Shown: one piece after another, positions 40,907-49,341 of the stretch
Layout: every line of letters begins with the position of its first letter
How positions within the stretch are numbered: position 1 is the first letter of the stretch
Assembly: GCF_020172085.1 (NCBI RefSeq)
Contig: NZ_JAIVAT010000007.1
Location: 62,001-126,000, forward strand
DNA length: 64,000 nucleotides
Reading direction: 5' to 3'
From: Rossellomorea aquimaris
GTDB taxonomy: Bacteria; Bacillota; Bacilli; Bacillales; Bacillaceae_B
Translations under genes and position numbers: made by a program
Notes under the pieces: generated by a model
Told to the model about the DNA's origin: nothing
Database searches by the model: none
The model's input: the letters and a program-made list of their open reading frames with translations, nothing else

Positions 40907-43180
40907 TTGGTGAAGAACCCCATTAAAATATCCATCAGAGAGTTAGTAGAGTTTGTCTTTAAGGAAGGGAGTATAGACCTGCGATTTCAGGCACGCTCCT
41001 CCATGACCATTGGTACAAGGCTTCATCAGAAGCTGCAGAAAGAATATAAAGAGGGCGATGAGAAGGAAGTGTTCCTGAAAGGGGAGGTGCTTTCAGGGGA
41101 TGTGCTCTTTCAGTTGGAAGGGCGATGTGATGGAATTCATTACAATGAAGATGAGGTGACCGTGGAAGAAATCAAATCCACAGCCAAGAAGATAGACTTC
41201 ATTGAAAAAGGCTCCCGTGTCCACTGGGCTCAGGGAGAATGCTATGCTTACTTGTTGGCTAAGGAAAAGGGACTTTCCCATATCGGTGTTCAACTGACCT
41301 ACATTGAGGTGGAAACCGAAGAAACGAAGTCCTTCCAACAGACGTATACCATTGAAGAACTGGATAGGATCGTAACCGGTATCCTGGAGGCCTATACGCC
41401 ATTTGCCACTTTACTACTGACGAATGAAGAAAACAAAATGAAAAGTATTGAGGGCCTGGCCTTTCCATACCCCGCCTATCGAAAGGGTCAGAAAAACCTT
41501 GCAGGAGCCGTTTACAAAACAGTCATTGAATCCAAGTCCCTCTATGCAAATGCTCCAACCGGAACGGGCAAGACCATTTCCACTTTGTTCCCGACAGTGA
41601 AAGCCATGGGGGAAGGACGCTCAAAATGGTTCTATGTGACAGCCAAAACGATCACCCGTACGGTGGCGGAAGAGGCGTTGCTTCTCCTGGAAGGCGAAGG
41701 ATTGTCACACAGGTCCGTTACGATTACGGCGAGAGATAAGATATGCTTTAAGGAGGAAACCATCTGTCAAAAAGAGTATTGTGAATTTGCCAACGGCTAT
41801 TATGACCGCATTAATGGAGCTTTGATTGACATATTGACCAACGAATCCATCATTACACGGACAATCATTGAATCGTACGCCAAAAAGCATACAGTGTGTC
41901 CTTTCGAGTATTCAATCGATCTTTCCTATTTGGTGGATGGGGTCATATGTGATTATAATTACATCTTCGATCCGAGGGTTTCCTTGAAAAGAATGAACGA
42001 CGAGGGAAAGAATGATACGACTTTACTCATTGATGAAGCTCATAATCTTGTCGGCAGAGGAAGGGAAATGTACTCAGCTTCGCTGAAAAAATCGGATTTC
42101 TCTCTGGTCCAAAAGCTATATCCTGAGCATGGTGGATTGAATACATCCATAACAGCCATTTTGAAATCATTCAGTCGGATTAAAAAAGAAGACGGGAAGG
42201 ATATACGAAGTGAAATAGATGAAGAATTGTTAGATTCGATTATGATCTTCATAGAGATAGCGGAAAAAAATCTCGGAGAAGGGGGACGGGAATGGCCGGA
42301 GGAATTCATGCAATTGTATTTCGATGTCATAAGTTTCGTGAGGATCTCCAACCTCTTTTCAGAGGAGCATCGTTTTGTGATCAGTCGAAGCTCGGATGAC
42401 CTGGAAGTGAAAATCTTCTGCATTGATCCATCGAAACTCATCAAGCAGGTTGCAAAGCCATATCATTCATCCATCTTCTTTTCTGCTACCCTGCACCCGT
42501 TTTCGTATTATTTTCAACAACTGGGTGGAGGGGAAGAGGATTATCGATTCTTGATTCCTTCTCCCTTTCAACATGAGCAATGGCAGGTTGGGATCCATCC
42601 CATCTCCACTCGCTTCAAGGATAGAGAACGAACACTTCCCTACATTACGCATTCGATTGAAGAAACGTTCAATGGGTACAAAGGGAATTATCTGATTTTC
42701 TTTTCATCCTATGCTTATATGCAAGAAGCGTATGATAAGTTGAACAAAGCATCACTGGACGCGGATATCATCATCCAGGCACCCAATATGATTGAGGGAG
42801 AAAGAGAGGCATTTCTTGGTGAGTTTCAAAGTGATAGAGAGCGCCCGGTTATTGGCTTTGCGGTTCTCGGTGGGATATTTTCAGAAGGGATCGATCTGAA
42901 AGGAGACCGGTTAAAAGGTGTGATCGTGGTCGGCGTGGGACTCCCACAGCCTTCTCTGGAACAGGAAATCATTAAAGATCATTTCAATGCCTTGGGGATG
43001 AACGGATTCGATTTTGCCTATGTTTATCCGGGAATGAACAAAGTATTCCAATCAGGTGGAAGACTCATTCGTTCAGAAGAGGACAGGGGAATCCTGAAAC
43101 TGATCGACGATCGGTACCTGACTCCTAAATATCGGTCCTTATTGCTTGAAGAATGGAAAGATTATCGTGTTATAACGTAG
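40907..43180 (+). CDS. Rad3/XPD-type helicase with N-terminal PD-(D/E)XK-like domain
   Basis: A 757-residue superfamily 2 helicase. Residues about 1-170 look like a PD-(D/E)XK nuclease-like domain (LEGRCDGI, then VEEIKST). Walker A is APTGTGKT (about 218-225), the DEAH box is LLIDEAHN, and motif VI is QSGGRLIRSEEDRG. Cysteines in CFKEETICQKEYC and a later one probably hold a 4Fe-4S cluster between helicase motifs, as in XPD and DinG. It should unwind DNA 5' to 3' in repair. Start is TTG 40907 or GTG 40910 after GAGGTG. Single-gene unit with a terminator. Confidence 0.85.
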   Translation: MVKNPIKISIRELVEFVFKEGSIDLRFQARSSMTIGTRLHQKLQKEYKEGDEKEVFLKGEVLSGDVLFQLEGRCDGIHYNEDEVTVEEIKSTAKKIDFIEKGSRVHWAQGECYAYLLAKEKGLSHIGVQLTYIEVETEETKSFQQTYTIEELDRIVTGILEAYTPFATLLLTNEENKMKSIEGLAFPYPAYRKGQKNLAGAVYKTVIESKSLYANAPTGTGKTISTLFPTVKAMGEGRSKWFYVTAKTITRTVAEEALLLLEGEGLSHRSVTITARDKICFKEETICQKEYCEFANGYYDRINGALIDILTNESIITRTIIESYAKKHTVCPFEYSIDLSYLVDGVICDYNYIFDPRVSLKRMNDEGKNDTTLLIDEAHNLVGRGREMYSASLKKSDFSLVQKLYPEHGGLNTSITAILKSFSRIKKEDGKDIRSEIDEELLDSIMIFIEIAEKNLGEGGREWPEEFMQLYFDVISFVRISNLFSEEHRFVISRSSDDLEVKIFCIDPSKLIKQVAKPYHSSIFFSATLHPFSYYFQQLGGGEEDYRFLIPSPFQHEQWQVGIHPISTRFKDRERTLPYITHSIEETFNGYKGNYLIFFSSYAYMQEAYDKLNKASLDADIIIQAPNMIEGEREAFLGEFQSDRERPVIGFAVLGGIFSEGIDLKGDRLKGVIVVGVGLPQPSLEQEIIKDHFNALGMNGFDFAYVYPGMNKVFQSGGRLIRSEEDRGILKLIDDRYLTPKYRSLLLEEWKDYRVIT

Positions 43181-43205
43181 AAAAGACCGCTATAAGCGGT
43201 CTTTT
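43181..43205. terminator. Bidirectional terminator
   Basis: AAAAGACCGC pairs with GCGGTCTTTT around a short loop, between convergent genes. Confidence 0.9.
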
Positions 43206-43209
43206 GTTA

Positions 43210-43647
43210 TTAGTTAAAAGAAGGGTCCTTTAACAGGCGATCGAATTCTTCAAGGTGATGGGTTTCGTCAGCAATCATATCATCCAGCTTGATGCTAAGC
43301 TCGACTAAACCTAATTCCTCAGCCTGTTCTTTACGTTTTTTGTAACGTTCAATTGTATCTGCCTCTGCTTTTCGTCCTTCTTCAAGCATTTCCTTCACAT
43401 TATCCGTTTGCTTAACGGCTGCAGGCGTCGTTGTCGGATCTCCTCCCAATGTTTTGATCTTTTCAGCCAGGTATAAAGCGTGTCCCTGCTCATCTGGAAT
43501 TTCCTCTTCGAAGAAAGGCTTTAATATTTGACGATATAAGCCGCTCACAACAGCAGCGTAGTTTGTGTAGAGGATAACGGCCGCATACTCATTTGCCAAG
43601 TCTTCATTTAATCCATCAATTAATTCGTTTAATTTTGCTTCATCCAT
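43210..43647 (-). CDS. Ferritin-like diiron protein
   Basis: A 145-residue four-helix-bundle protein. Helices carry spaced Glu and His residues expected for a diiron centre: LANEYAAVILYTNY, EEEIPDEQGHALYLAEKI, AEADTIERYKKRKEQAEEL and ADETHHLEEFDRLL. It resembles bacterioferritin- or Dps-like proteins of Bacillus and may store iron or remove peroxide. The family is clear; the exact subgroup is not. Confidence 0.82.
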   Translation of the reverse strand: MDEAKLNELIDGLNEDLANEYAAVILYTNYAAVVSGLYRQILKPFFEEEIPDEQGHALYLAEKIKTLGGDPTTTPAAVKQTDNVKEMLEEGRKAEADTIERYKKRKEQAEELGLVELSIKLDDMIADETHHLEEFDRLLKDPSFN

Positions 43648-43796
43648 GTGTAAATACCACCCTTTTATTTGTTGTTATACAGACTAATTACCCGGATTGA
43701 TGAAGAGATAAACATACCCGGGGAAATGAAAGCCCTCCAAATATTTTGTCTTCAAATGGGGATTCTAATTCTATAAAAGTCAGAGGAGGGATGAGT

Positions 43797-43952
43797 ATGT
43801 CTAAGCAAGGAAAGAAAAATATGGACCAAACTTCGGAACAATTGGCGAAACAAAAAGCCAAGAATGATGTGGAATTTGCATCTGATACCCAGACTGGCAA
43901 TGGAAGTGGGCAAAGTCAGAAAAAAAGCGGCACACAAGTAAATAAAAAATAA
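43797..43952 (+). CDS. Probable gamma-type small acid-soluble spore protein
   Basis: A 51-residue, Lys/Gln/Ser-rich, low-complexity protein without hydrophobic residues. The segment QLAKQKAKNDVEFASDTQ resembles the GPR-cleaved EFASET repeats of SspE-type gamma SASPs, which serve as amino-acid stores in the spore. ATG 43797 is chosen because GAGGAGG lies 7 bases upstream; in-frame ATGs before it sit on or before the RBS. It is shorter than SspE and has a single repeat unit. Confidence 0.6.
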   Translation: MSKQGKKNMDQTSEQLAKQKAKNDVEFASDTQTGNGSGQSQKKSGTQVNKK

Positions 43953-44013
43953 ATGACGAATATCTTTTTCAACTAAAGAAAATCCTATATGTAGAAACAG
44001 GAGGTGTAAAGGC

Positions 44014-44253
44014 ATGAGAATTGGTGTTGAACAATCCTTAACTAACGTTGTAGAAGCCTTACGTGCACAGGGGCATGAAGTAGTGGAGCTGAAGCAGGAG
44101 TCAGATGCAAACGGGTGTGACTGCTGTGTCGTAACAGGAATGGATACAGATGTAATGGGCATCCAAAATGTAGCTACTCAAGGGCCGGTCATCGAAGCGA
44201 GCGGACTGAGTGCAGATCAAATCTGCCAGGAAGTACAAAGCAGACTTCAATAG
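44014..44253 (+). CDS. ykuS: UPF0180 protein YkuS
   Basis: A 79-residue protein that matches the YkuS/UPF0180 family throughout ([35 protein letters not shown], and [11 protein letters not shown]). Function unknown; the CDCCVVTG segment has three cysteines. AGGAGGTG precedes the ATG, and a strong terminator follows. Confidence 0.92.
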   Translation: MRIGVEQSLTNVVEALRAQGHEVVELKQESDANGCDCCVVTGMDTDVMGIQNVATQGPVIEASGLSADQICQEVQSRLQ

Positions 44254-44261
44254 TTTTCAAC

Positions 44262-44291
44262 AAAAAAACAGCCTTGGATGGCTGTTTTTTT
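44262..44291. terminator. Intrinsic terminator of ykuS
   Basis: AAAAAAACAGCC pairs with GGCTGTTTTTTT around a short loop; usable on both strands. Confidence 0.9.
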
Positions 44292-44344
44292 GTACCTTAT
44301 TAATAAAAGTAAAGGTGCACGATTTTTGAAGCACCTGAATTCTA

Positions 44345-45307
44345 TCAGCCTATCTGTGCAAGAGGCTGATTTCTTAAATGCTCGCGCAGAAGATCAGGAG
44401 CCGTTAAAAAGATCAGTCCATTCCCTTCCAGAGTTTTTGGAAAGCCGAGTGGAACCGTACGTTTAATCAGCTGTGCATAGACTTCACATTCAGATAGGGT
44501 GCGGTCGAAGGAAATCTGTTCGAATTCTTTAATCAGGGCCAGGGAACCGGAGACGTGAGGAGCAGACATGGATGTGCCGCTGAGTTTGGCGTATTTCTCA
44601 CCTGGGATGGTCGATAAGATTTGTTCACCAGGAGCCACTAAGTCCACTTCATTGTTGGAGTTGGTAAAGTAGGATGACTTTCTTTGAAGATCGATGGCAC
44701 CCACCGAAATGACTTCATTATAGCAGGCAGGGTAGGAGAACTCATCGGTACTGCTATTGGAATCTCCCTCATTCCCGGCCGCGCAGACAACCAGGATATT
44801 GGCATCCACCGCTTTTTGAATTGCTTCGTGCAGAGGTTCGTAATCAGTCGGGCCTCCCAAAGACATGGAAATGATGTCGACCTTTTGTTCAATCGCATAC
44901 AGAATACCATTGACGATCCAGTCATACTTCCCGCTTCCACGGCTGCCTGCAAGGACCTTGATGACCAGTAAATCTGCCAGTGGAGCTACTCCAATGACCC
45001 CTTCACCATTTTCACTGGCGGCAATCGTACCTGCCACATGTGTACCGTGCCCGCTGTAATCCGTCACGTTATCTTCCGCACCGTCATCATCGTCGGTGAA
45101 ATTTCGGAAGGCTTTCACCTTTCCGGCAAGATCAGGATGATTCATATCACATCCTGTATCGAGTATTGCAATGGTTACACCTTTTCCTTTATACCCATTC
45201 TTCCACATACTAGGAGCTTGGATTAAATCAACGCCTTTAGGAATTTCATTTGCATCAACAATCATTTCGTCCATGAAATATGGAATTAACCTAATTTCAC
45301 CTTGCAT
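44345..45307 (-). CDS. Intracellular subtilisin-type serine protease
   Basis: A 320-residue subtilase without a signal peptide. The triad is D50 (ILDTGCDM), H87 (SGHGTHVAG) and S246 (LSGTSMSAPHVSG), with the oxyanion N179 (CAAGNEGD). The short N-terminal extension with LIPY (8-11) is the inhibitory propeptide of Bacillus intracellular serine proteases, which is removed on activation. It degrades cytosolic proteins in stationary phase and sporulation. ATG 45307 is chosen because TTAGGAGGG stands upstream; the frame extends 21 codons further without an RBS. Confidence 0.93.
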   Translation of the reverse strand: MQGEIRLIPYFMDEMIVDANEIPKGVDLIQAPSMWKNGYKGKGVTIAILDTGCDMNHPDLAGKVKAFRNFTDDDDGAEDNVTDYSGHGTHVAGTIAASENGEGVIGVAPLADLLVIKVLAGSRGSGKYDWIVNGILYAIEQKVDIISMSLGGPTDYEPLHEAIQKAVDANILVVCAAGNEGDSNSSTDEFSYPACYNEVISVGAIDLQRKSSYFTNSNNEVDLVAPGEQILSTIPGEKYAKLSGTSMSAPHVSGSLALIKEFEQISFDRTLSECEVYAQLIKRTVPLGFPKTLEGNGLIFLTAPDLLREHLRNQPLAQIG

Positions 45308-45500
45308 ACCAATCCCTCCTAAAATAGTGTTGCGTAGAATAGAAATCAGAAGTTTCTGAAAATATAACATTTTTGGGACAAAATGAAAAGGGATAATAGT
45401 AATAGGAAAATAAAACCAATCATATTTACTTCTTCGTCTGCATAGGGGGAGCAGGTGGATGATTTCAGAAATGATAGACCGTGTTTTGGAGGGGGGAATT

Positions 45501-45518
45501 TAAACAAACGTTTGATTA
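45501..45518. promoter_or_regulatory. CAAACGTTTG palindrome, site 2
   Basis: Identical 18 bases to 17098-17115. It lies 150 bases upstream of the Cu/Zn SOD gene. Confidence 0.55.
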
Positions 45519-45555
45519 AGAGTACAAAACCTTGATATGAGTATGGTTTCCGCGG

Positions 45556-45575
45556 TTAAACAAACGTTTGGTTAA
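45556..45575. promoter_or_regulatory. CAAACGTTTG palindrome, site 3
   Basis: TTAAACAAACGTTTGGTTAA, symmetrical apart from two positions; centre is 56 bases from that of site 2. The pair suggests a repressor acting on the SOD gene, perhaps of the TetR or LacI type, not encoded nearby. The rest of 45308-45650 holds no gene. Confidence 0.55.
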
Positions 45576-45650
45576 AAAATGATGTACTGCTTTTTCATCA
45601 TGTCACCCTCACTTCCTTCATAAAATAAATGGAAGGAAGGTGATTCATGG

Positions 45651-46169
45651 ATGAATTATTATCAATACGGTTATCCGACATATTCCTATTACCGAAATGC
45701 TCCCAATATGGCGTATGCTCAAATCCAGGGAGGTCCGCTCGCTCCAGGCCTGCAAGGGTATGTTTTTTTTCGTGAAGTCCAAAACGGAGTGGAAGTATTT
45801 GCGGAGGTCACAGGCTTGCCGGCTTATAAAGAAGGAAAAGGCGATCAAAAACCGATCGGCCCCCACGGATTTCACCTCCATGAAAAAGGGGTTTGTGAAA
45901 TAGGAGATCCGAAAAATCCTTTCACATCCGCCGGGGGTCATTGGAATCCAACCAACCAGCCACATGGCAATCATGCAGGTGATTTTCCTGTTTTGTTTTC
46001 GAATGATGGCTATGCGAAAATGTCTTTTTTTACGAATAAGTTCAAAGTGAAAGACGTGATAGGAAAAGGCGTCATCATCCACCAGAACCCGGATGACTTC
46101 ACGTCACAGCCTTCAGGAGATGCCGGTAAAAGACTGGCATGTGGGGTGATTATGGGATATGGAATATAA
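45651..46169 (+). CDS. Cu/Zn superoxide dismutase family protein
   Basis: A 172-residue protein with the complete active site: H75 and H77 (FHLHEKG), H97 (GGHWNP), H105/H108 and D111 (HGNHAGDF), H144, R161 and the disulfide cysteines C82 and C164 (KRLACGVI). It should convert superoxide to peroxide and oxygen. Unlike YojM-type lipoproteins it has no signal peptide. Instead the N-terminus is very rich in tyrosine (NYYQYGYPTYSYYRN), a composition typical of Bacillus spore-coat proteins, so coat location is plausible. AAGGAAGGTG lies upstream of the ATG. Confidence 0.9.
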   Translation: MNYYQYGYPTYSYYRNAPNMAYAQIQGGPLAPGLQGYVFFREVQNGVEVFAEVTGLPAYKEGKGDQKPIGPHGFHLHEKGVCEIGDPKNPFTSAGGHWNPTNQPHGNHAGDFPVLFSNDGYAKMSFFTNKFKVKDVIGKGVIIHQNPDDFTSQPSGDAGKRLACGVIMGYGI

Positions 46170-46175
46170 CAAGAA

Positions 46176-46210
46176 AAAGGGTTGACCCCTAATCGGGGGT
46201 CAACCCTTTA
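46176..46210. terminator. Bidirectional terminator
   Basis: AAAGGGTTGACCCC pairs with GGGGTCAACCCTTT between the convergent SOD and SNF transporter genes. Confidence 0.9.
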
Positions 46211-46223
46211 CTGTGTAACAAAA

Positions 46224-47567
46224 TTAAAATACGCCCAAAACATCCAGCATGACGAACAGAATCAACACAGGTGCCACGAAACGGATCAGGAAGAACCATG
46301 TTTCGAACAATCCACGTTTCAACCCGCTCCCTTGCTTTAATTCTTCATACAGAGCGCTTTTCTTCATTTTCATCGGCACGAAAAGGGCAATGAGTAAGGA
46401 CCCTATTGGAAGCAGTACATTGCTGACCGCAAAATCAGCCAAATCGAAAATGGTTTTGCCAAACAGCATGACATCCCCTAGGATTCCGAACGATAATGCC
46501 GATGGAATGCCGCAAACGAAAATGGCAAGACCGATGATCCAAGACCATTTCTTCCGCTTGATTGGCTCTCCCTTTGAAATGACAGAAACGATGATTTCTA
46601 GCATCGAGAAGGCAGATGTCAGTGCTGCAAATAAGAATAGCACCAGGAATGCGATGAAGAATAGCATCCCGAAAGGAAGCTGACTGAACACAGTAGGCAG
46701 TACATTAAATAGCAGTACAGGACCTGCCCCCGGTTCTAAATCAAAAGCAAAGACTGCAGGGAAGATTGCAAGTCCGGCTAATAATACAATGAAAATATTC
46801 ATTGCCACGATAGAGATCGCTGATCGTGGCAGACTTTGCGATTTCGGAAGGTATGAACTATATGTCACCATTACAGATACCCCGACACTTAATGTGAAGA
46901 AGGATTGACCCATCGCTTCTAAAATCGTCTGAGACGTTACTTTAGAAAAATCCGGCTGAAGCAGGAATGTCACTCCTTCACCTGCCCCGTCAAGAGTGAT
47001 GGCACGAACCACTAACAGAATGAAAAGGATGAATAATGCCGGCATCATGATTTTACTGGCAAGTTCAATACCCTTTTCAACCCCTTTAGCCACTACAATG
47101 ATGGTCATCAAGATGAAAACAAATTGCACGAACACACTAGTCATTGGATTTGAAATCGTTGAACCGAACACTTCGGCATACTGTTCCGAAGAAAGGCCGT
47201 TTAATTGCCCAGTGACGGCTTTGAATAAGTAAACGACGATCCAACCCCCGATTACACTGTAGAAGGAAAGCAGGATGAAGGATGTAATCATCCCGAGGAT
47301 CCCGACCCAGTGCCACTTTGTCCCGGGAGCGATCTTTCTATACGAATCCACGGCATTGCTCCCGGAGGTTCGTCCGATTGAGAATTCTGCCAATAGTAAT
47401 GGGAGGCCGAGTAGTAATGTAAATAGAATAAAGATCAGGAAGAATGCTCCGCCTCCATTTTCACCGGCAATATAAGGGAATTTCCAAATGGCCCCCAATC
47501 CGATGGCAGAACCGGCTGCCGCCAGGATAAAGCCGATTTTCGATGACCATTGTTCACGCTGACTCAT
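46224..47567 (-). CDS. Sodium-dependent transporter (SNF/NSS family)
   Basis: About 447 residues with 11-12 hydrophobic segments. The N-terminal [36 protein letters not shown] is the diagnostic segment of bacterial neurotransmitter:sodium symporters (YocR/YhdH, LeuT-like), with the unwound first helix that binds substrate and sodium. ATG 47567 is chosen because AAAGGAG stands 7 bases upstream. The T-box leader upstream shows that it imports an amino acid in response to tRNA charging; the likely specifier suggests phenylalanine. Confidence 0.92.
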   Translation of the reverse strand: MSQREQWSSKIGFILAAAGSAIGLGAIWKFPYIAGENGGGAFFLIFILFTLLLGLPLLLAEFSIGRTSGSNAVDSYRKIAPGTKWHWVGILGMITSFILLSFYSVIGGWIVVYLFKAVTGQLNGLSSEQYAEVFGSTISNPMTSVFVQFVFILMTIIVVAKGVEKGIELASKIMMPALFILFILLVVRAITLDGAGEGVTFLLQPDFSKVTSQTILEAMGQSFFTLSVGVSVMVTYSSYLPKSQSLPRSAISIVAMNIFIVLLAGLAIFPAVFAFDLEPGAGPVLLFNVLPTVFSQLPFGMLFFIAFLVLFLFAALTSAFSMLEIIVSVISKGEPIKRKKWSWIIGLAIFVCGIPSALSFGILGDVMLFGKTIFDLADFAVSNVLLPIGSLLIALFVPMKMKKSALYEELKQGSGLKRGLFETWFFLIRFVAPVLILFVMLDVLGVF

Positions 47568-47611
47568 GTTCATTCTCCTTTCTGTTTATATTGATGTGTG
47601 CAGGCAAACAA

Positions 47612-47648
47612 ATAAAAAAATCGCCCCTACATATCGTAGGGACGATTT
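47612..47648 (-). terminator. T-box terminator
   Basis: On the minus strand AAATCGTCCCTAC pairs with GTAGGGGCGATTT and is followed by T residues; it competes with the T-box antiterminator. Confidence 0.9.
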
Positions 47649-47860
47649 GGATATCGCGGTACCACCCTAGTTATGAGAAAGAATCCCTTCTCATCACTCT
47701 TCACACATAACGGCATCAACCGTCTTTTGATCTCGTCAAAAGAAGCTCCGGAATCGAAATTCGCTTCATTTTTGTACCGGTTCACACCAACCACCGGCTC
47801 TCTTTAACAGGGAAATGTCCACTACTTGTTTCCTTCAAAGCTTTTCAATATTAGGTTATA
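47612..47860 (-). ncRNA. T-box leader of the SNF transporter gene
   Basis: The conserved antiterminator sequence AGGGTGGTACCGCG is on the minus strand at 47668-47655. Stem I elements precede it: AGTA, AGAGAG, and an apical GGTGTGAACC. The lower stem pairs AAGCUUU with GGAGCUU and GGAA with UUCC. The specifier loop reads GCGAAUUUCGA, so UUC or UUU (Phe) is most likely; AUU (Ile) is an alternative. Uncharged tRNA promotes readthrough of the terminator at 47612-47648 and so raises transporter synthesis. Confidence 0.92.
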
Positions 47861-47887
47861 CAATTTTTATCACGAAACAAAACATCT

Positions 47888-47893
47888 TGTCAA
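47888..47893 (-). promoter_or_regulatory. -35 element of the T-box leader promoter
   Basis: TTGACA on the minus strand, followed 17-18 bases later by ATAAAAA as a possible -10, about 40 bases before the leader stem. Confidence 0.5.
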
Positions 47894-47967
47894 TCTATTT
47901 CGGGAAAAGTAGTGAGAATTGTCTGGAATTGATGGTGGTTTTTGGTTTAGGAGCGGGTGGTGATAAG

Positions 47968-48030
47968 TGTACCTGGTATAAAAGGGAGGAGATGTACCAG
48001 GTACAAAACCCTGAAAATGTACCAGGTACA
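47968..48030. repeat. Three TGTACCAGGTACA palindromes at 25-bp steps
   Basis: TGTACCTGGTATA (47968-47980), TGTACCAGGTACA (47993-48005) and TGTACCAGGTACA (48018-48030) start exactly 25 bases apart with unrelated 12-base spacers. They lie 90 bases before the oxidoreductase gene. The flanking 47861-48120 holds no gene. Confidence 0.7.
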
Positions 48031-48120
48031 AGTCGGTCCTTCTCATTGACACGTACAGACATTGAGTTCACCCTTTTTCTCAAGTAAAATAAAGAAAAAT
48101 AGACTGAAAAGGTGTTTGAA

Positions 48121-49236
48121 ATGAAATCATATATTATCGTAGGAGCAGGCATCCTTGGAGCTTCGACAGCCTATCATCTTGCGAAGGCAGGAGCCGCTGT
48201 CACAGTCGTGGACCGACAGGATGCCGGTCAGGCAACGGATGCAGCGGCGGGGATCGTCTGTCCGTGGCTGTCACAGCGGAGGAATAAAGTGTGGTATCGA
48301 CTTGCCAAGGGCGGGGCGAGATACTATCCGGATATTATCAGGCAACTCGAAGCAGACGGTGAAACGGAAACGGGTTATAAACGCGTAGGGGCCATCAGCC
48401 TTCATACGGATGTAGATAAACTCCAAAAAATGTTGGAAAGAGCGGAGAAACGCAGGGAGGATGCTCCGGAAATAGGAGACCTTACCCTTCTGACTTCTGA
48501 AGATACGCGGGATCGTTTCCCGTTGCTCTCAGAAGAATTTCAGTCGGTACATGTAAGCGGAGCTGCGAGGGTAGATGGCAGGGCACTGCGGGATGCGCTT
48601 TTGAGTGGTGCCAAAAAGCACGGAGCATCATTTCGACAAGGGGATGCCCGACTGGAAAACGAAAACAATCGAATCATTGGGGTCAACATTTCCGGCGAAG
48701 TATTACAGGCGGACGGGGTCATCGTGACAGCCGGCGCTTGGGCAAAGGAGCTCTTTCGCCCTCTTGGAATCAACTTTCTCGTCACCTCCCAAAAAGCGCA
48801 GATTCTCCATTTGGGAGCAGGAGGGAAAGAAACGGATGATTGGCCCGTCGTCATGCCCCCTAATGACCAATACCTCCTAGCCTTTCCAGAAGGAAGGGTC
48901 GTGGCTGGTGCTACTCATGAAAATGATGTCGGCTTTGATCAAAGGGTAACGGCGGGGGGCCTGCACGAAATTCTCCACAAAGCAATGGGCGTTGCACCGG
49001 GAATCAGCGATGGAACGATCTTGGAGACGAGAGTCGGGTTCCGCCCGTTCACACCTGGTTTCCTTCCGGTTTTCGGTGCGATGCCGGGACTGGATAATAT
49101 TTGGGTAGCCAATGGTCTTGGAGCATCAGGGTTGACAGTGGGTCCATATCTCGGATCACAGCTTGCCAATTTGGCTATGGGAGAACCTACGGAGCTTGAT
49201 CCCGCCGACTACGATGTGGCTGGGGCGATCGAGTGA
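48121..49236 (+). CDS. FAD-dependent amino-acid-oxidase-type oxidoreductase
   Basis: About 371 residues. The N-terminal Rossmann motif IIVGAGILGASTAYHLAKAG with a following acidic VVDRQ binds FAD, and the C-terminal RVGFRPFTPGFLPVFGAMPG...NGLGASGLTVGPYLG is typical of the DAO family (glycine/D-amino-acid oxidases and dehydrogenases). It probably oxidises an amino acid or amine; the substrate is not assignable. ATG 48121 is used with AAAAGGTG upstream. Three evenly spaced palindromes precede it. Confidence 0.88.
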   Translation: MKSYIIVGAGILGASTAYHLAKAGAAVTVVDRQDAGQATDAAAGIVCPWLSQRRNKVWYRLAKGGARYYPDIIRQLEADGETETGYKRVGAISLHTDVDKLQKMLERAEKRREDAPEIGDLTLLTSEDTRDRFPLLSEEFQSVHVSGAARVDGRALRDALLSGAKKHGASFRQGDARLENENNRIIGVNISGEVLQADGVIVTAGAWAKELFRPLGINFLVTSQKAQILHLGAGGKETDDWPVVMPPNDQYLLAFPEGRVVAGATHENDVGFDQRVTAGGLHEILHKAMGVAPGISDGTILETRVGFRPFTPGFLPVFGAMPGLDNIWVANGLGASGLTVGPYLGSQLANLAMGEPTELDPADYDVAGAIE

Positions 49237-49341
49237 AATAGAAGAAAAAACCACCAACTCATTTCCCTCTATCTTCTATAGGGAATGACCCTTATAATAG
49301 AGGGAGCGAAATTTAGATTAGGAAGAAAAGGTGTTTATGAT

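Noticed and set aside
47968-48030. Mini-CRISPR
   Set aside because: Repeats are 13-bp palindromes with 12-base spacers, only three copies and no cas genes.
47815-48152. Small frames over the T-box leader and palindromes on both strands
   Set aside because: They overlap a clear regulatory RNA and show no coding signature or RBS.
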